Part shown: one piece after another, positions 42,393 to 51,640 of the stretch
How positions within the stretch are numbered: position 1 is the first letter of the stretch
How the letters are laid out: each line of letters starts with the position of its first letter
From: CABZJG01 sp902512685
GTDB lineage: Bacteria > Pseudomonadota > Alphaproteobacteria > Rhodobacterales > Rhodobacteraceae
Length of the DNA: 64,000 bases
NCBI GenBank assembly: GCA_051201605.1
Contig: CP179201.1
Coordinates: 1,488,001-1,552,000 of the forward strand
Reading direction: 5' to 3'
Notes under the pieces: model-generated
What the model saw: the letters and a program-made list of their open reading frames with translations, nothing else
Database searches by the model: none
Told to the model about the DNA's origin: nothing
Made by a program: the position numbers and the translations under genes

Positions 42393-43519
42393 TAGTTTGT
42401 CTCCAAAATTTTGCGTGTGCCAATAATTTCTAAACCGTACGCTTCCAACCCGACAACCTTGGGTGTCGGAGAATTTGTCAACAACTCAAGCTTTGAAAGC
42501 CCTAATGAGGACAAGATCTGCGCCCCCAACCCGTATTGCCGAAGAGTTTTAGGGGAAACCGCATCACTGTCTTCTATTTTCATCGAGGTATCGCGCAGCA
42601 ATACAACAACCCCGCGTCCTTCTTGCGCGACTTTGTGCATAGCGTCGGCAAATTCAGCTGCGCGACCTTCTGGTCCGACACCAACAATATCTAGTAAGGG
42701 ATCCATGGCGTGCATGCGCACAAGAACAGGCTCATCGGTAGAAATATCACCTTTGGACAAAACGATATGTTCATCACCATGGGTCTCATCCACATAGACC
42801 CGCATCAACCAGTCCCCACCAAATTCAGAAGTGATGGTCTTTTGGGCTTGTACCCGAACCAAATTGTCATGCCGGCGTCGATAGGCGATAAGATCGGCGA
42901 TGGTGCCGATTTTCAACCCATGCTTTTGGGCAAATGACACAAGCTCTGGAAGCCGTGACATGGTGCCATCTTCGTTCATAATTTCACAGATCACACCAGA
43001 GGGGTTTAACCCGGCTAGTCGGCTAACATCGACCGCCGCCTCGGTATGGCCGGCGCGGACCAGAACGCCACCATCACGGGCACGCAGGGGAAACACATGC
43101 CCCGGCGTGGCGATATCGGTGCCGGTTTTCGAGGCATCTATGGCCACTGATATTGTTCGCGCCCGATCATGAGCGGAAATTCCTGTGGTCACACCTTCGC
43201 GTGCTTCAATAGAAATTGTAAACGCAGTTTCGTGGCGTGATGAGTTATGCGTGCTCATCAATTGCAGTCCCAATTGATCAATGCGTTGACTGGTTAAAGT
43301 TAAACAAATTAGCCCACGGCCATGCGTTGCCATGAAGTTAATTGCATCCGGAGTAGCCATTTGTGCAGGGACGACCAAATCACCTTCGTTTTCGCGATCC
43401 TCGTGATCAACCAAGATAAACATTTTTCCGTTACGTGCATCTTCAATAATCTCTTCTATTGAAGAGACCGCATCGTGATAGTCAGAGGGCGGTTGGCCCA
43501 TTATTGGCTCTTGGCTCAT
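42392..43519 (-). CDS. ribB: DHBP synthase with degenerate GTP cyclohydrolase II domain
   Basis: A 375-residue protein. Residues 15-215 are 3,4-dihydroxy-2-butanone 4-phosphate synthase, with DHEDRENEGDLVVPAQ and the substrate loop HNSSRHETAFT, RDGGVLVRAGHTEAAVD. The C-terminal 150 residues align in plan with GTP cyclohydrolase II, but the zinc motif (CLTGDxxxSxRCDC) is replaced by MDPLLDIVGVGPEG. The second activity should therefore be lost and a separate RibA is needed elsewhere. GGAGATAAAC precedes the ATG. It is first in the riboflavin run; no FMN riboswitch was recognised upstream. Confidence 0.92.
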   Translation of the reverse strand: MSQEPIMGQPPSDYHDAVSSIEEIIEDARNGKMFILVDHEDRENEGDLVVPAQMATPDAINFMATHGRGLICLTLTSQRIDQLGLQLMSTHNSSRHETAFTISIEAREGVTTGISAHDRARTISVAIDASKTGTDIATPGHVFPLRARDGGVLVRAGHTEAAVDVSRLAGLNPSGVICEIMNEDGTMSRLPELVSFAQKHGLKIGTIADLIAYRRRHDNLVRVQAQKTITSEFGGDWLMRVYVDETHGDEHIVLSKGDISTDEPVLVRMHAMDPLLDIVGVGPEGRAAEFADAMHKVAQEGRGVVVLLRDTSMKIEDSDAVSPKTLRQYGLGAQILSSLGLSKLELLTNSPTPKVVGLEAYGLEIIGTRKILETN

Positions 43520-43689
43520 GTTTATCTCCGTATCTCAGAGCTTCCCTTAGTGGCTCTGATTTGGTTTTACCAGAGCGCTTTTTTATTGATAATCATAAAC
43601 CCGTCAAATCTTTCGCGAAAACCATGCCTGCACATGGATATATATTTCAATTTTTTTCCAAACCAAGTCAAACTTGGATACTAAAGGGT

Positions 43690-44469
43690 CTATTTTGGCC
43701 GCGCGGCATAAAGCGCAACAGCCGCCGCGTTTGAGACATTAAGCGAACCAAAGTTGGCTGCAAAGTCAATCCGCACCAAGCTATCGACGGTTTCCTTACT
43801 GCGTTGTCGCAACCCCGGTCCCTCAGCGCCCAAAACCAAAGCCACCGGTCGGTCGCGGTGGTCGCTCAGCGCGGCTTCTATGGTTGTTTCGGCCATGCCG
43901 TCCAATCCCAGAATAAGATAGCCCATCGACTGCAATTGGATCATGGTATCAGCCAAATTACGCAGCCTAAGATAGGGCTGCCGTTCCAGCGCACCGCTTG
44001 CAGTTTTTGCCAGCGCCCCTGTTTCTGGGGCACTGTGGCGCTGCGTGCCTATAACAGCGTTTGCCCCAAACACTTCTGCAGAGCGTAAGATCGCGCCAAC
44101 ATTGTGCGGGTCGGTAACTTGGTCAAGCAAGACAAGCCGAGGCGGGGTTTGCCCGCTGGCCAGCGCAACATCTTCCAAAGTTCCCCAATTTAGTGGCTTA
44201 ACCTCAAGCGCTGCGCCTTGGTGTACCGATCCGGCATCGAGCGGTGCTGCAAATTTGCGCGGGTCGCTGATCTCGGGCAGCATGCCCGATGTTACGATTG
44301 CTGAAGAAAGTTTGTCCGCAGCATTCTTCGTCACAATCAGGCGCAACCGTATGCGCCGATCATTCAGAAGAGCATCACGCACTGCGTGCAAGCCAAATAG
44401 CCAAACAGTCTCCTGTTTGGCCGCTTTCTTGGATTGTTCTTTTTCAATGACCCAGTTGGGCTTTTTCAT
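43690..44469 (-). CDS. rlmB: 23S rRNA (guanosine-2'-O-)-methyltransferase (TrmH/SpoU family)
   Basis: A 259-residue SPOUT methyltransferase. An N-terminal substrate-binding domain (VWLFGLHAVRDALLNDRRI) is followed by the knotted catalytic domain with LLDQVTDPHNVGAILRSAEVFGA (Asn/Arg pair), LVLGAEGPGLRQRSKE and VRIDFAANFGSLNVSNAAAVALY. These are the three TrmH motifs. The symbol is by best family fit; the exact guanosine was not testable. Confidence 0.88.
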   Translation of the reverse strand: MKKPNWVIEKEQSKKAAKQETVWLFGLHAVRDALLNDRRIRLRLIVTKNAADKLSSAIVTSGMLPEISDPRKFAAPLDAGSVHQGAALEVKPLNWGTLEDVALASGQTPPRLVLLDQVTDPHNVGAILRSAEVFGANAVIGTQRHSAPETGALAKTASGALERQPYLRLRNLADTMIQLQSMGYLILGLDGMAETTIEAALSDHRDRPVALVLGAEGPGLRQRSKETVDSLVRIDFAANFGSLNVSNAAAVALYAARPK

Positions 44470-44542
44470 CTTGCGCCTTTAATTTGCCGAAAACATGGAA
44501 GCAGTTGCTATCACATCCTTGCCCGGCAAACCATAGGTAGGC

Positions 44543-45676
44543 TCAGCTTAATGTTGGGCCAAGCGGCAGTTTGCGACTGATGAACGGCCAGATCACGACC
44601 CCCAAGCCGGCAAAACCAAGAACAAGATAGGCTAAAAACCCTATGAACGGGACCATACTTAGCCCAAACACAACTGCTGCTCCAATGAGGGCTGCAATAA
44701 TCCGCTCTAAAACTCGGCCGCTATCAAAGTTCCCAATGGTTTGTAGAACCAAGACTCCTATCCCATAGCTGGAGACCAAATAGCCAAGCCAAAAGACAAC
44801 AAACCCGAAAATCAAAAACAAAGGAATGGTGACGGCTCCAATGATTGTCAGCATTAGCACTAACATAAGCCCCAGGATTACGGCCAAAGACAGCATGCCA
44901 GACCACAGTGATGCGAAGGGCGCCTGTACCAGTGCGCCGGCTTTATAAGACATCCAATTTGGGAAAATTACAGCAAGTATGCCGATCATAGCTGTTGTAT
45001 AGGCAATTGATTTAAGTGCATCAATAAGCCATTCCAACGGGCCGCGACCCTCGTGCTCAGAGTTGTTTCCCCAATGTTTGTCGATTATGATTTTAAGGTT
45101 ATCTGGTGTGTTCTCAGAGTTTTCAAGTGCACTTTCATTACCAGTTGTTACTTCCAAAGTGCCATCAACTGTTGCAGTATCCGTAAAGCTGACATTGTCT
45201 GAGAAGACTTTTAAATCCCCCGCGATATGCGTTGCTATAACTACTCTGTCTCCAGCCAAAAGCGCAGAGCCTGCAATTGGTTGATTTAAAAGGATCGTTT
45301 GCGCTGCAGCGCGCAAATTTCCATTCAAAGCAGCATTTAAATCGAGCGTTTGCCCTAAGGCTGTCAAGTTCCCATTGATCGGAGCGTTGATTGAAATTGT
45401 TTGTCCCAAGGCGTAAAGATTACCTTCAATGGGAGCATTCACGTTCAACATTTGGCCAGCCATATGTGCCGATCCAAGCACCTCTGTGCTTGTGGAGACC
45501 GATTGGCCAGCTATGAAAACATCATTTAGATTTTGAGCTTTGGCGACAACTGTATCCCCGGCCGCAAAAAAGTCATTCGCCCAAGTGAAACTGGCATCGT
45601 CAGTGTTCTCCTGCGCATTAACAAGTTGGGCCACGCCCAAACAGGCGCAGAGCGTTATAATTAATTTCCGTAACAT
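44543..45676 (-). CDS. Membrane protein with bactofilin-like beta-helix domain
   Basis: A 377-residue protein. Signal peptide at residues 1-21 (ending VNAQEN). Residues 35-190 are short repeats with period about 17-20, such as MAGQMLNVNAPIEGNLYALG and ISINAPINGNLTALG, which suggest a polymer-forming right-handed beta-helix like bactofilin. From about 215 to 370 there are four to six hydrophobic segments. The exported repeat domain plus membrane anchor points to an envelope scaffold; function unknown. It stands alone between rlmB and a divergent-looking gap. Confidence 0.7.
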   Translation of the reverse strand: MLRKLIITLCACLGVAQLVNAQENTDDASFTWANDFFAAGDTVVAKAQNLNDVFIAGQSVSTSTEVLGSAHMAGQMLNVNAPIEGNLYALGQTISINAPINGNLTALGQTLDLNAALNGNLRAAAQTILLNQPIAGSALLAGDRVVIATHIAGDLKVFSDNVSFTDTATVDGTLEVTTGNESALENSENTPDNLKIIIDKHWGNNSEHEGRGPLEWLIDALKSIAYTTAMIGILAVIFPNWMSYKAGALVQAPFASLWSGMLSLAVILGLMLVLMLTIIGAVTIPLFLIFGFVVFWLGYLVSSYGIGVLVLQTIGNFDSGRVLERIIAALIGAAVVFGLSMVPFIGFLAYLVLGFAGLGVVIWPFISRKLPLGPTLS

Positions 45677-46031
45677 TGATTTTTCCTATATTCACCGCAT
45701 TATGTTAATCTGAATAACATCGCAGATTATTTCTGACAGAGCAAGCCATAATGTTGCGATGGCTTCGGCATATATTATATTTATTTTGTGGCAATCAATG
45801 CCCCGTTCTTTGTAAGATAAATTATAGAGTGCCAACTGGTTTGAGCCTACCCAAATAGCATCACTTAAAGGCGTGGAGCATAGAAAACGGTATGGTAAAT
45901 GCCATCCTGAGTGGGGCGAAGGATCATTGATGAGCTGCGCGCGCCATTACTCTCAACCGCCAGAGCCGGTCTTGTCCATTCCCGACTATGCGCAGGCCTT
46001 GCGCTGCGTTTTGGAAGCCGCGGCGCAACAT
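45677..46031. other. Intergenic stretch, no gene accepted
   Basis: About 355 bp between the beta-helix membrane protein start and the DksA-like stop. Short open frames on both strands (about 60-70 codons) overlap each other and the neighbouring gene and show no family signal. Confidence 0.5.
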
Positions 46032-46370
46032 CTATCCTCTTGCACAGCCAATGCACAGTTGCAGGGCAGGGTTCAGTTCAAGTCGGGCGTGTGAAATAAG
46101 ATCGCCGCAATCGCTGCAATAGCCAAATTCACCCTCTTCAATTCGCAATAAAGCTTGCAAAAGGGCTTGGCGCAGGCCATCGCGTCTAACCTGATGCGCC
46201 CGAGCCATTGCCTGAGCTTGCAGCGCATCCATACGGCTGAGGCGGCCAACGGATTGTTGGTCCAGCTCAACCGTTTGCTGACTTTCTGCTCCTAAAGTAT
46301 TTTCCTTGTCAATTTCGGCTAGTTTTTTCTGTATTAACCGGCGGAAATCGGATAAATTAACATCATCCAT
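46032..46370 (-). CDS. DksA/TraR-family zinc-finger protein
   Basis: A 112-residue protein with a helical N-terminal hairpin region (about 1-75) and a C4 zinc finger at the end: CSDCGDLI ... CIGCA. The family binds the RNA polymerase secondary channel and alters promoter response. It is shorter than DksA proper (about 150), and the acidic tip is not clearly DxxDxA, so it may be a DksA paralogue without full activity. Divergent from cysE. Confidence 0.8.
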   Translation of the reverse strand: MDDVNLSDFRRLIQKKLAEIDKENTLGAESQQTVELDQQSVGRLSRMDALQAQAMARAHQVRRDGLRQALLQALLRIEEGEFGYCSDCGDLISHARLELNPALQLCIGCARG

Positions 46371-46462
46371 AAACTTTTGGCCTCAGGCGCATTGAATTTA
46401 TCTGATGTTGCCTATTTATGGCTTAAGGTGCAAGCAAGGTGTTGGTTTTAGGAGCAGGTCCA

Positions 46463-47275
46463 TTGGCTGAAACACATAGCAAGATAAAAGAAATTGACCC
46501 GGTGTGGGGTAAAATTCGCGTCGAAGCGGAAGAAGCGGTGCAAACCGAGCCTTTGCTTGGCGCGTTGTTTCACAAAAATGTGCTGCAACATAGCGCTATT
46601 GACATGGCTTTGGCACACCGGATTTCGCTTAAGTTGGCATCTAATGAAATGTCCGAGCAATATGTACGTGAAATCTGTGATCTTGCCTATCGCGGCGATC
46701 AAGACCTCGCATGCTCAGCGCGGGCCGATATCATGGCTATTTTTGACCGTGATCCTGCTTGCCATCGATTTTTGCAACCGCTGCTTTATTTCAAAGGTTT
46801 CCAAGCGGTTCAAGCTTACCGTGTGGCCCATTGGCTTTGGTCGAACGGGCAAAAGGACCTTGCATATTTCATGCAGTCACGCATATCCGAGGTATTTGGC
46901 ATCGATATCCATCCCGGTGCGGTGATCGGCAAAGGCTTGATGATAGATCATGCACATTCCATTGTCATAGGTGAGACAGCCGTGGTCGGCGATAATGTTT
47001 CAATGCTGCATTCGGTTACCCTTGGCGGGACAGGCAAGCAAGAAGAAGACCGCCATCCAAAGATTGGCGATGGGGTTTTGATCGGCGCAGGTGCGAAAGT
47101 TCTTGGTAATATTAGCGTTGGGGCGTGTTCACGCATTGCCGCGGGGTCTGTTGTTCTCAGACCAGTGCCGGAAAAAACCACTGTTGCCGGCGTTCCGGCA
47201 GAGGTGGTCGGACAAGCGGGTTGCGCAACCCCATCGGTGACAATGGATCAACTTCTAGCAGATGGCTTTGAATAG
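46463..47275 (+). CDS. cysE: Serine O-acetyltransferase
   Basis: A protein of about 270 residues making O-acetylserine for cysteine synthesis. The N-terminal helical domain (to ~150) is followed by the left-handed beta-helix with hexapeptide repeats: IDIHPGAVIGKGLMIDHAHS, VVGDNVSMLHSVTLGG, GVLIGAGAKVLGNISVGA. The catalytic His lies in IDHAHSIVIGE or MLHSV. The start is probably TTG (LAETHSK) eight bases after AGGAG; a GTG 24 bases earlier is the alternative. Confidence 0.92.
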   Translation: MAETHSKIKEIDPVWGKIRVEAEEAVQTEPLLGALFHKNVLQHSAIDMALAHRISLKLASNEMSEQYVREICDLAYRGDQDLACSARADIMAIFDRDPACHRFLQPLLYFKGFQAVQAYRVAHWLWSNGQKDLAYFMQSRISEVFGIDIHPGAVIGKGLMIDHAHSIVIGETAVVGDNVSMLHSVTLGGTGKQEEDRHPKIGDGVLIGAGAKVLGNISVGACSRIAAGSVVLRPVPEKTTVAGVPAEVVGQAGCATPSVTMDQLLADGFE

Positions 47276-47342
47276 AAGACCCTGACGCTAGGTCGCGAAG
47301 ATCGCACAGCTCAAATATAAATGGGTTCAAAGATTTCTGGCT

Positions 47343-48659
47343 TTAGACCAGCATTGCGATTGGGCTCTCTAGGTTTTCAACGATTGATTGCAGCAACTCG
47401 GCGCCCAATGCGCCGTCTATCACCCGGTGATCTACCGATAATGTCACCGACATCACGGTGGCCACTTCAAGATCGCCATCCGCATTCACCACGGGCCGTT
47501 TTTTACCCGCGCCCACGGCAAGAATAGCGCCGTGCGGTGGGTTGATCACCGCATCAAAATTATCAATCCCGAACATACCTAGGTTGGAAATAGCAAAGCT
47601 GCCGCCTTGATATTCGTGCGGGGCCAGCTTTTTATCTTTGGCCCGTGCGGCAAGATCTTTCATTTCGGCGCTAAGCTGCGACAAGGACTTCTGCTCGGCA
47701 TCCTGCAGAACCGGGGTAAACAGGCCACCCTCGATTGCCACCGCAACAGCCACATCAGAAGGGGTGAGTTGTAGGACTCGATCACCGGCCCAGACAGCGT
47801 TGGCGCTGGGCACAGATTGCAGCGCAAGTGCGCAGGCCTTGATGATAAAATCGTTGACCGAAAGCTTAAGATCGCGCGTGGCCAATTGTTTGTTCAACTC
47901 AGCCCGAAATTCCAATAGGCGATCGATTTTAATATCCCGCCGCAGATAGAAATGAGGCACAGTTTGTTTGGCTTCGGTCAGCCGCGCAGCGATGGTTTTG
48001 CGCATGCCGTCCAGTTGAATTTCTTCATACTCACGCCCTTGGTACATCTTTATGACGGTTTCGGCCGCTGGGCCTGCGGGCATTGAGGCCGGCGCGCTTG
48101 CTGCTGCGGGGCTTGCAGCCGCTGCTGGCTGGCCTTTGGCCGCTTCAACATCAGCCTTCACAATTCTGCCATGGGGGCCTGATCCTTGCAGCGCTGAAAG
48201 ATCAACGCCCGTTTCTGCGGCCAGACGGCGCGCAAGCGGTGATGCAAATACCCGGCTTCCTTTCGGGGCAGGGGCAGTAGATGCTTGGCGCGCGGCCGAG
48301 GCATCTTTGCTGGGCGTTTCAGATGGCTCTTGCGATGGTTTCGTATCTTGTGGCTTGGCGCTTTCGGGATAGGCTTTTGCGCCGCCCCCGGAACTTGCCA
48401 AATCCTCAGCGGTTTCGCCTTCTTCAAGTAGGACAGCGATGGCGCTGTTCACGGCCACGTTTTCAGTGCCTTCGGCTACATAAATTTTACCAATGATGCC
48501 TTCGTCAACCGCTTCAAATTCCATCGTGGCTTTGTCGGTTTCAATTTCGGCAATGACATCACCTGATTGTATGCTGTCACCTTCTTTGACCAGCCATTTG
48601 GCAAGTGTTCCGGCCTCCATGGTGGGGGAAAGCGCGGGCATGAGAATTTCTGTTGGCAT
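47343..48659 (-). CDS. pdhC: Pyruvate dehydrogenase E2, dihydrolipoamide acetyltransferase
   Basis: A 438-residue subunit that transfers the acetyl group to CoA. The lipoyl domain has the modified Lys in IETDKATMEF (about residue 43), a Pro/Ala-rich linker follows, then the E3/E1-binding domain (FASPLARRLAAETGVDL) and the catalytic domain ending in VTLSVDHRVIDGALGAELLQ with the active-site His. It is last of the pdhABC operon, 12 bp after pdhB; E3 is not in the window. Confidence 0.95.
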   Translation of the reverse strand: MPTEILMPALSPTMEAGTLAKWLVKEGDSIQSGDVIAEIETDKATMEFEAVDEGIIGKIYVAEGTENVAVNSAIAVLLEEGETAEDLASSGGGAKAYPESAKPQDTKPSQEPSETPSKDASAARQASTAPAPKGSRVFASPLARRLAAETGVDLSALQGSGPHGRIVKADVEAAKGQPAAAASPAAASAPASMPAGPAAETVIKMYQGREYEEIQLDGMRKTIAARLTEAKQTVPHFYLRRDIKIDRLLEFRAELNKQLATRDLKLSVNDFIIKACALALQSVPSANAVWAGDRVLQLTPSDVAVAVAIEGGLFTPVLQDAEQKSLSQLSAEMKDLAARAKDKKLAPHEYQGGSFAISNLGMFGIDNFDAVINPPHGAILAVGAGKKRPVVNADGDLEVATVMSVTLSVDHRVIDGALGAELLQSIVENLESPIAMLV

Positions 48660-48671
48660 GATCAGCGCTCC

Positions 48672-50057
48672 TTAACGATAGGTGACTTTTTTGACCGCTG
48701 CGATGACTTCATCGGTGGTCACCAAGGCCAGTTTTTCCAAGTTTGCAGCATAAGGCATAGGAACATCTTTGCCTGTGCAATTGATCACCGGTGCATCGAG
48801 GTAATCGAACGCCCGCTCCATAATGACCGCAGACAGATGGTTTCCGATGGCGCCCACTGGAAAGCCTTCTTCCACGGTGACGCAGCGATTGGTTTTTTGC
48901 ACCGACGCCAAAACCGTTTCATAATCAATAGGCCGCAAGCTGCGCAGGTCGATGACCTCGGCGCTGATCCCTTCTTCGGCCAGTTTGTCGGCCGCCTCTA
49001 GGGCATAGTGCATACCGATGCCGAAACTGACAAGCGTGACATCACTGCCCTCACGCCAAATCCGCGCTTTGCCAAACGGCACGGTGAAATCATCCAGCAC
49101 AGGCACATCAAAACTGCGCCCATAGAGGATCTCATTTTCCAAAAAGATCACCGGGTTATCATCACGGATTGCAGATTTCAAAAGCCCTTTGGCATCCGAA
49201 GCCGAAAAGGGCATAACCACTTTAAGACCCGGGATATGGGCATACCATGCGGCGTAATCCTGACTGTGCTGCGCGCCCACCCGTGCGGCTGCGCCGTTGG
49301 GGCCGCGAAACACCATTGGGGCGCCCATTTGACCACCCGACATGTAAAGCGTCTTGGCGGCCGAGTTAATGATCTGATCGATTGCCTGCATGGCAAAGTT
49401 AAAGGTCATAAATTCTACAATCGGGCGCAGTCCACCAAAAGATGCACCCACCGCAATACCGGCAAAGCCATGTTCTGTGATCGGCGTGTCGATCACACGT
49501 TTGGCGCCAAATTCGTCAAGCAAACCTTGAGAAATTTTATAGGCGCCCTGATATTCGGCAACTTCTTCGCCCATCAAAAATACTGTGTCATCGCCGCGCA
49601 TTTCTTCGGCCATCGCATCGCGCAAAGCTTCGCGGACGGTTTGCTGTTTTAGCTCGGTGCCTTCGGGCCAGTCAGGTGTGCTATCATGAACTGGGCTGAT
49701 CGGAGCGGCGGGCACGGCGGCCTCTGCCGCAGGCGCTGTTATCTCAACGGCGGGCTCTGATGCCTCTTGCGGGGCCGGTTCGCTCGATGTTGCAGCGGTG
49801 CTATCGGCGTTTTCGCCCTCTTCCAAGAGCAGAGCAATCGCACTGTTTACTTTGACGTTTTCAGTGCCCTCAGCGACCAGGATTTTGCCAATCACCCCTT
49901 CGTCCACAGCTTCAAATTCCATCGTGGCCTTATCGGTTTCAATCTCTGCAATAATGTCACCTGAAGCTACCGTATCACCTTCGCTGACCATCCATTTGGC
50001 CAAGGTGCCCTCTTCCATGGTGGGTGACAGGGCTGGCATAAGAATTTCGGTTGCCAT
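48672..50057 (-). CDS. pdhB: Pyruvate dehydrogenase E1 beta with N-terminal lipoyl domain
   Basis: A 461-residue subunit. Residues 1-80 are an extra lipoyl domain (IETDKATMEF again), a feature of alphaproteobacterial E1 beta, joined by an acidic/Pro-Ala linker to the transketolase-like body (from about 135: TVREALRDAMAEEMRGD, FLMGEEVAEYQGAYK, DTPITEHGFAGIAVGA). C-terminal domain present to LVTTDEVIAAVKKVTY. The lipoyl domains of pdhB and pdhC are near copies, at DNA level too. Confidence 0.95.
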   Translation of the reverse strand: MATEILMPALSPTMEEGTLAKWMVSEGDTVASGDIIAEIETDKATMEFEAVDEGVIGKILVAEGTENVKVNSAIALLLEEGENADSTAATSSEPAPQEASEPAVEITAPAAEAAVPAAPISPVHDSTPDWPEGTELKQQTVREALRDAMAEEMRGDDTVFLMGEEVAEYQGAYKISQGLLDEFGAKRVIDTPITEHGFAGIAVGASFGGLRPIVEFMTFNFAMQAIDQIINSAAKTLYMSGGQMGAPMVFRGPNGAAARVGAQHSQDYAAWYAHIPGLKVVMPFSASDAKGLLKSAIRDDNPVIFLENEILYGRSFDVPVLDDFTVPFGKARIWREGSDVTLVSFGIGMHYALEAADKLAEEGISAEVIDLRSLRPIDYETVLASVQKTNRCVTVEEGFPVGAIGNHLSAVIMERAFDYLDAPVINCTGKDVPMPYAANLEKLALVTTDEVIAAVKKVTYR

Positions 50058-50077
50058 CTTTTAACTCTCCTTATGCC

Positions 50078-51067
50078 TTACGCGTAAATATCGGTCCAAA
50101 GCTCTTCTACGGCGGGCTCTGGGCTGTCTTTGGCAAACTCTGCCGATGCATTGACGATTTCCTTGACCTTTTTATCGATGGCCTTGAGATCATCTTCGCT
50201 GGCGTGTTTTCCGGTTAACAGCAGGGATCTAACGGATTCAATCGGATCGCGCTCTTGGCGCATTTTCTGGACCTCTTCGCGGGTCCGGTATTTGGCAGGA
50301 TCAGACATTGAATGACCGCGATAGCGATAGGTTTTGACCTCTAATATATAGGGCCCTTTGCCCGATCTGCAGTGCGCGACCGCTTTTACACCCGCGGCCT
50401 TCACCGCTAGCACATCCATGCCGTCGACCGCTTCGCCGGGGATGCCAAAGGCTTCACCGCGCAGGTGTAAATCAGGGGTTGATGTTGATCTTTTCTGGGC
50501 TGTTCCCATGGCGTATTGGTTGTTTTCCACCACAAAGATGACCGGCAAATCCCATAAGGCGGCCATATTAAAGGTTTCATAAACCTGACCTTGGTTGGCA
50601 GCGCCATCGCCGAAATAGGTGAACGTCACACGGTTGTTTTCGAGGTATTTGTCCGCAAAGGCGAGGCCTGCACCAATTGGAACCTGCGCACCGACGATGC
50701 CATGACCGCCATAAAAATGCTTTTCCTTGCTAAACATGTGCATTGAGCCGCCTTTGCCCTTGGAATAGCCATCAATGCGTCCGGTTAGCTCGGCCATCAC
50801 CCCGTTGGGGTCCATCCCAGCGGCCAGCATATGGCCATGGTCCCGATAAGAGGTTAGCCGTTTGTCACCTTCCTCTGCGGCTGCCTCCAGACCCACAACA
50901 ACAGCTTCCTGGCCGATGTAGAGGTGACAGAAACCACCAATAAGCCCCATGCCATAAAGCTGACCGGCTTTTTCCTCAAACCGCCGAATAAGCAGCATGT
51001 CCTCATAATATTGGATCAGTTCCTGAGCTGAGATATTGGGCTTTGCCTTGGTTTTGCGTGCCGCCAT
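50078..51067 (-). CDS. pdhA: Pyruvate dehydrogenase E1 alpha
   Basis: A 329-residue thiamine-diphosphate enzyme subunit that decarboxylates pyruvate. The ThDP motif begins GDGAANQGQVYETFNMAALW, with VVENNQYAMGT closing it. The phosphorylation-loop-like region YRYRGHSMSDPAKYR is present. The N-terminus is AARKTKAKPN. First gene of the pdhABC operon; a 120-bp A+T-rich spacer upstream should hold its promoter. Confidence 0.95.
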   Translation of the reverse strand: MAARKTKAKPNISAQELIQYYEDMLLIRRFEEKAGQLYGMGLIGGFCHLYIGQEAVVVGLEAAAEEGDKRLTSYRDHGHMLAAGMDPNGVMAELTGRIDGYSKGKGGSMHMFSKEKHFYGGHGIVGAQVPIGAGLAFADKYLENNRVTFTYFGDGAANQGQVYETFNMAALWDLPVIFVVENNQYAMGTAQKRSTSTPDLHLRGEAFGIPGEAVDGMDVLAVKAAGVKAVAHCRSGKGPYILEVKTYRYRGHSMSDPAKYRTREEVQKMRQERDPIESVRSLLLTGKHASEDDLKAIDKKVKEIVNASAEFAKDSPEPAVEELWTDIYA

Positions 51068-51190
51068 AATAATACCCTCGGAAATAAATAGTTTAGCATT
51101 AAACTATTTCTTACAGCAAAAAATAGATTTGTGCGAGAGGAAATTTCAATTTAGATAGGATAAGGTAAAAAAATGTTGTTAAACAGTATC

Positions 51191-51493
51191 TTAGTCTATC
51201 ACAATTTCGGTGCTGCGCACATATCCCAGGATATCGCGCGCTTGCTGATCCAAAAGATCAAGATCCAGAAATTCATCAGACATCCGCTTGGTGAGATTTT
51301 CCATACGTTGAACTTCAACGCGTAAAGCCTGCAACTCATGCTCTAACTTGTTTGTTTCGCTTAGAATTTCTGCGCGGCGGAAAAGGCCAAAGTCACCTTG
51401 CACGGCGGCAAAGGTAAAATACATACCAAGACCAAAGGCCAACCCAAAGGCGGCAAACAATCCCCATGCCGGATGATATCGCTGCGTCGTCAT
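51191..51493 (-). CDS. Septum formation initiator (FtsB/DivIC family)
   Basis: A 100-residue single-pass membrane protein. One hydrophobic segment (about 8-28, WGLFAAFGLAFGLGMYFTFAA) is followed by a coiled coil (about 40-75, ILSETNKLEHELQALRVEVQRM) and a short acidic tail. This is the FtsB-like cell-division plan. The start MTTQRYHP is preferred over a start six codons earlier. It lies between pdhA and the aldolase gene, common in Rhodobacterales. Confidence 0.85.
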   Translation of the reverse strand: MTTQRYHPAWGLFAAFGLAFGLGMYFTFAAVQGDFGLFRRAEILSETNKLEHELQALRVEVQRMENLTKRMSDEFLDLDLLDQQARDILGYVRSTEIVID

Positions 51494-51640
51494 TTCTGCC
51501 TCATTGCCCATTATCGATGGGCTTTTGGATAGTATTGCATAGGTGATTCGCTTTGTGAATCCCCCAAATGACGAAAAATAAACGATCTTTTCAGTATTTG
51601 CCCGTGCGCCAGGTGAAAGTGCGCTTAAAAAGCTGGCGTT

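Noticed and set aside
43520..43689. Possible FMN riboswitch upstream of ribB
   Set aside because: None of the conserved FMN-aptamer phrases could be found on the minus strand; only a weak CAGAGC/GCTCTG hairpin is present.
45865..46094. Short frames on both strands beside the DksA-like gene
   Set aside because: They overlap each other and the C-terminal end of the DksA-like gene and show no family pattern.
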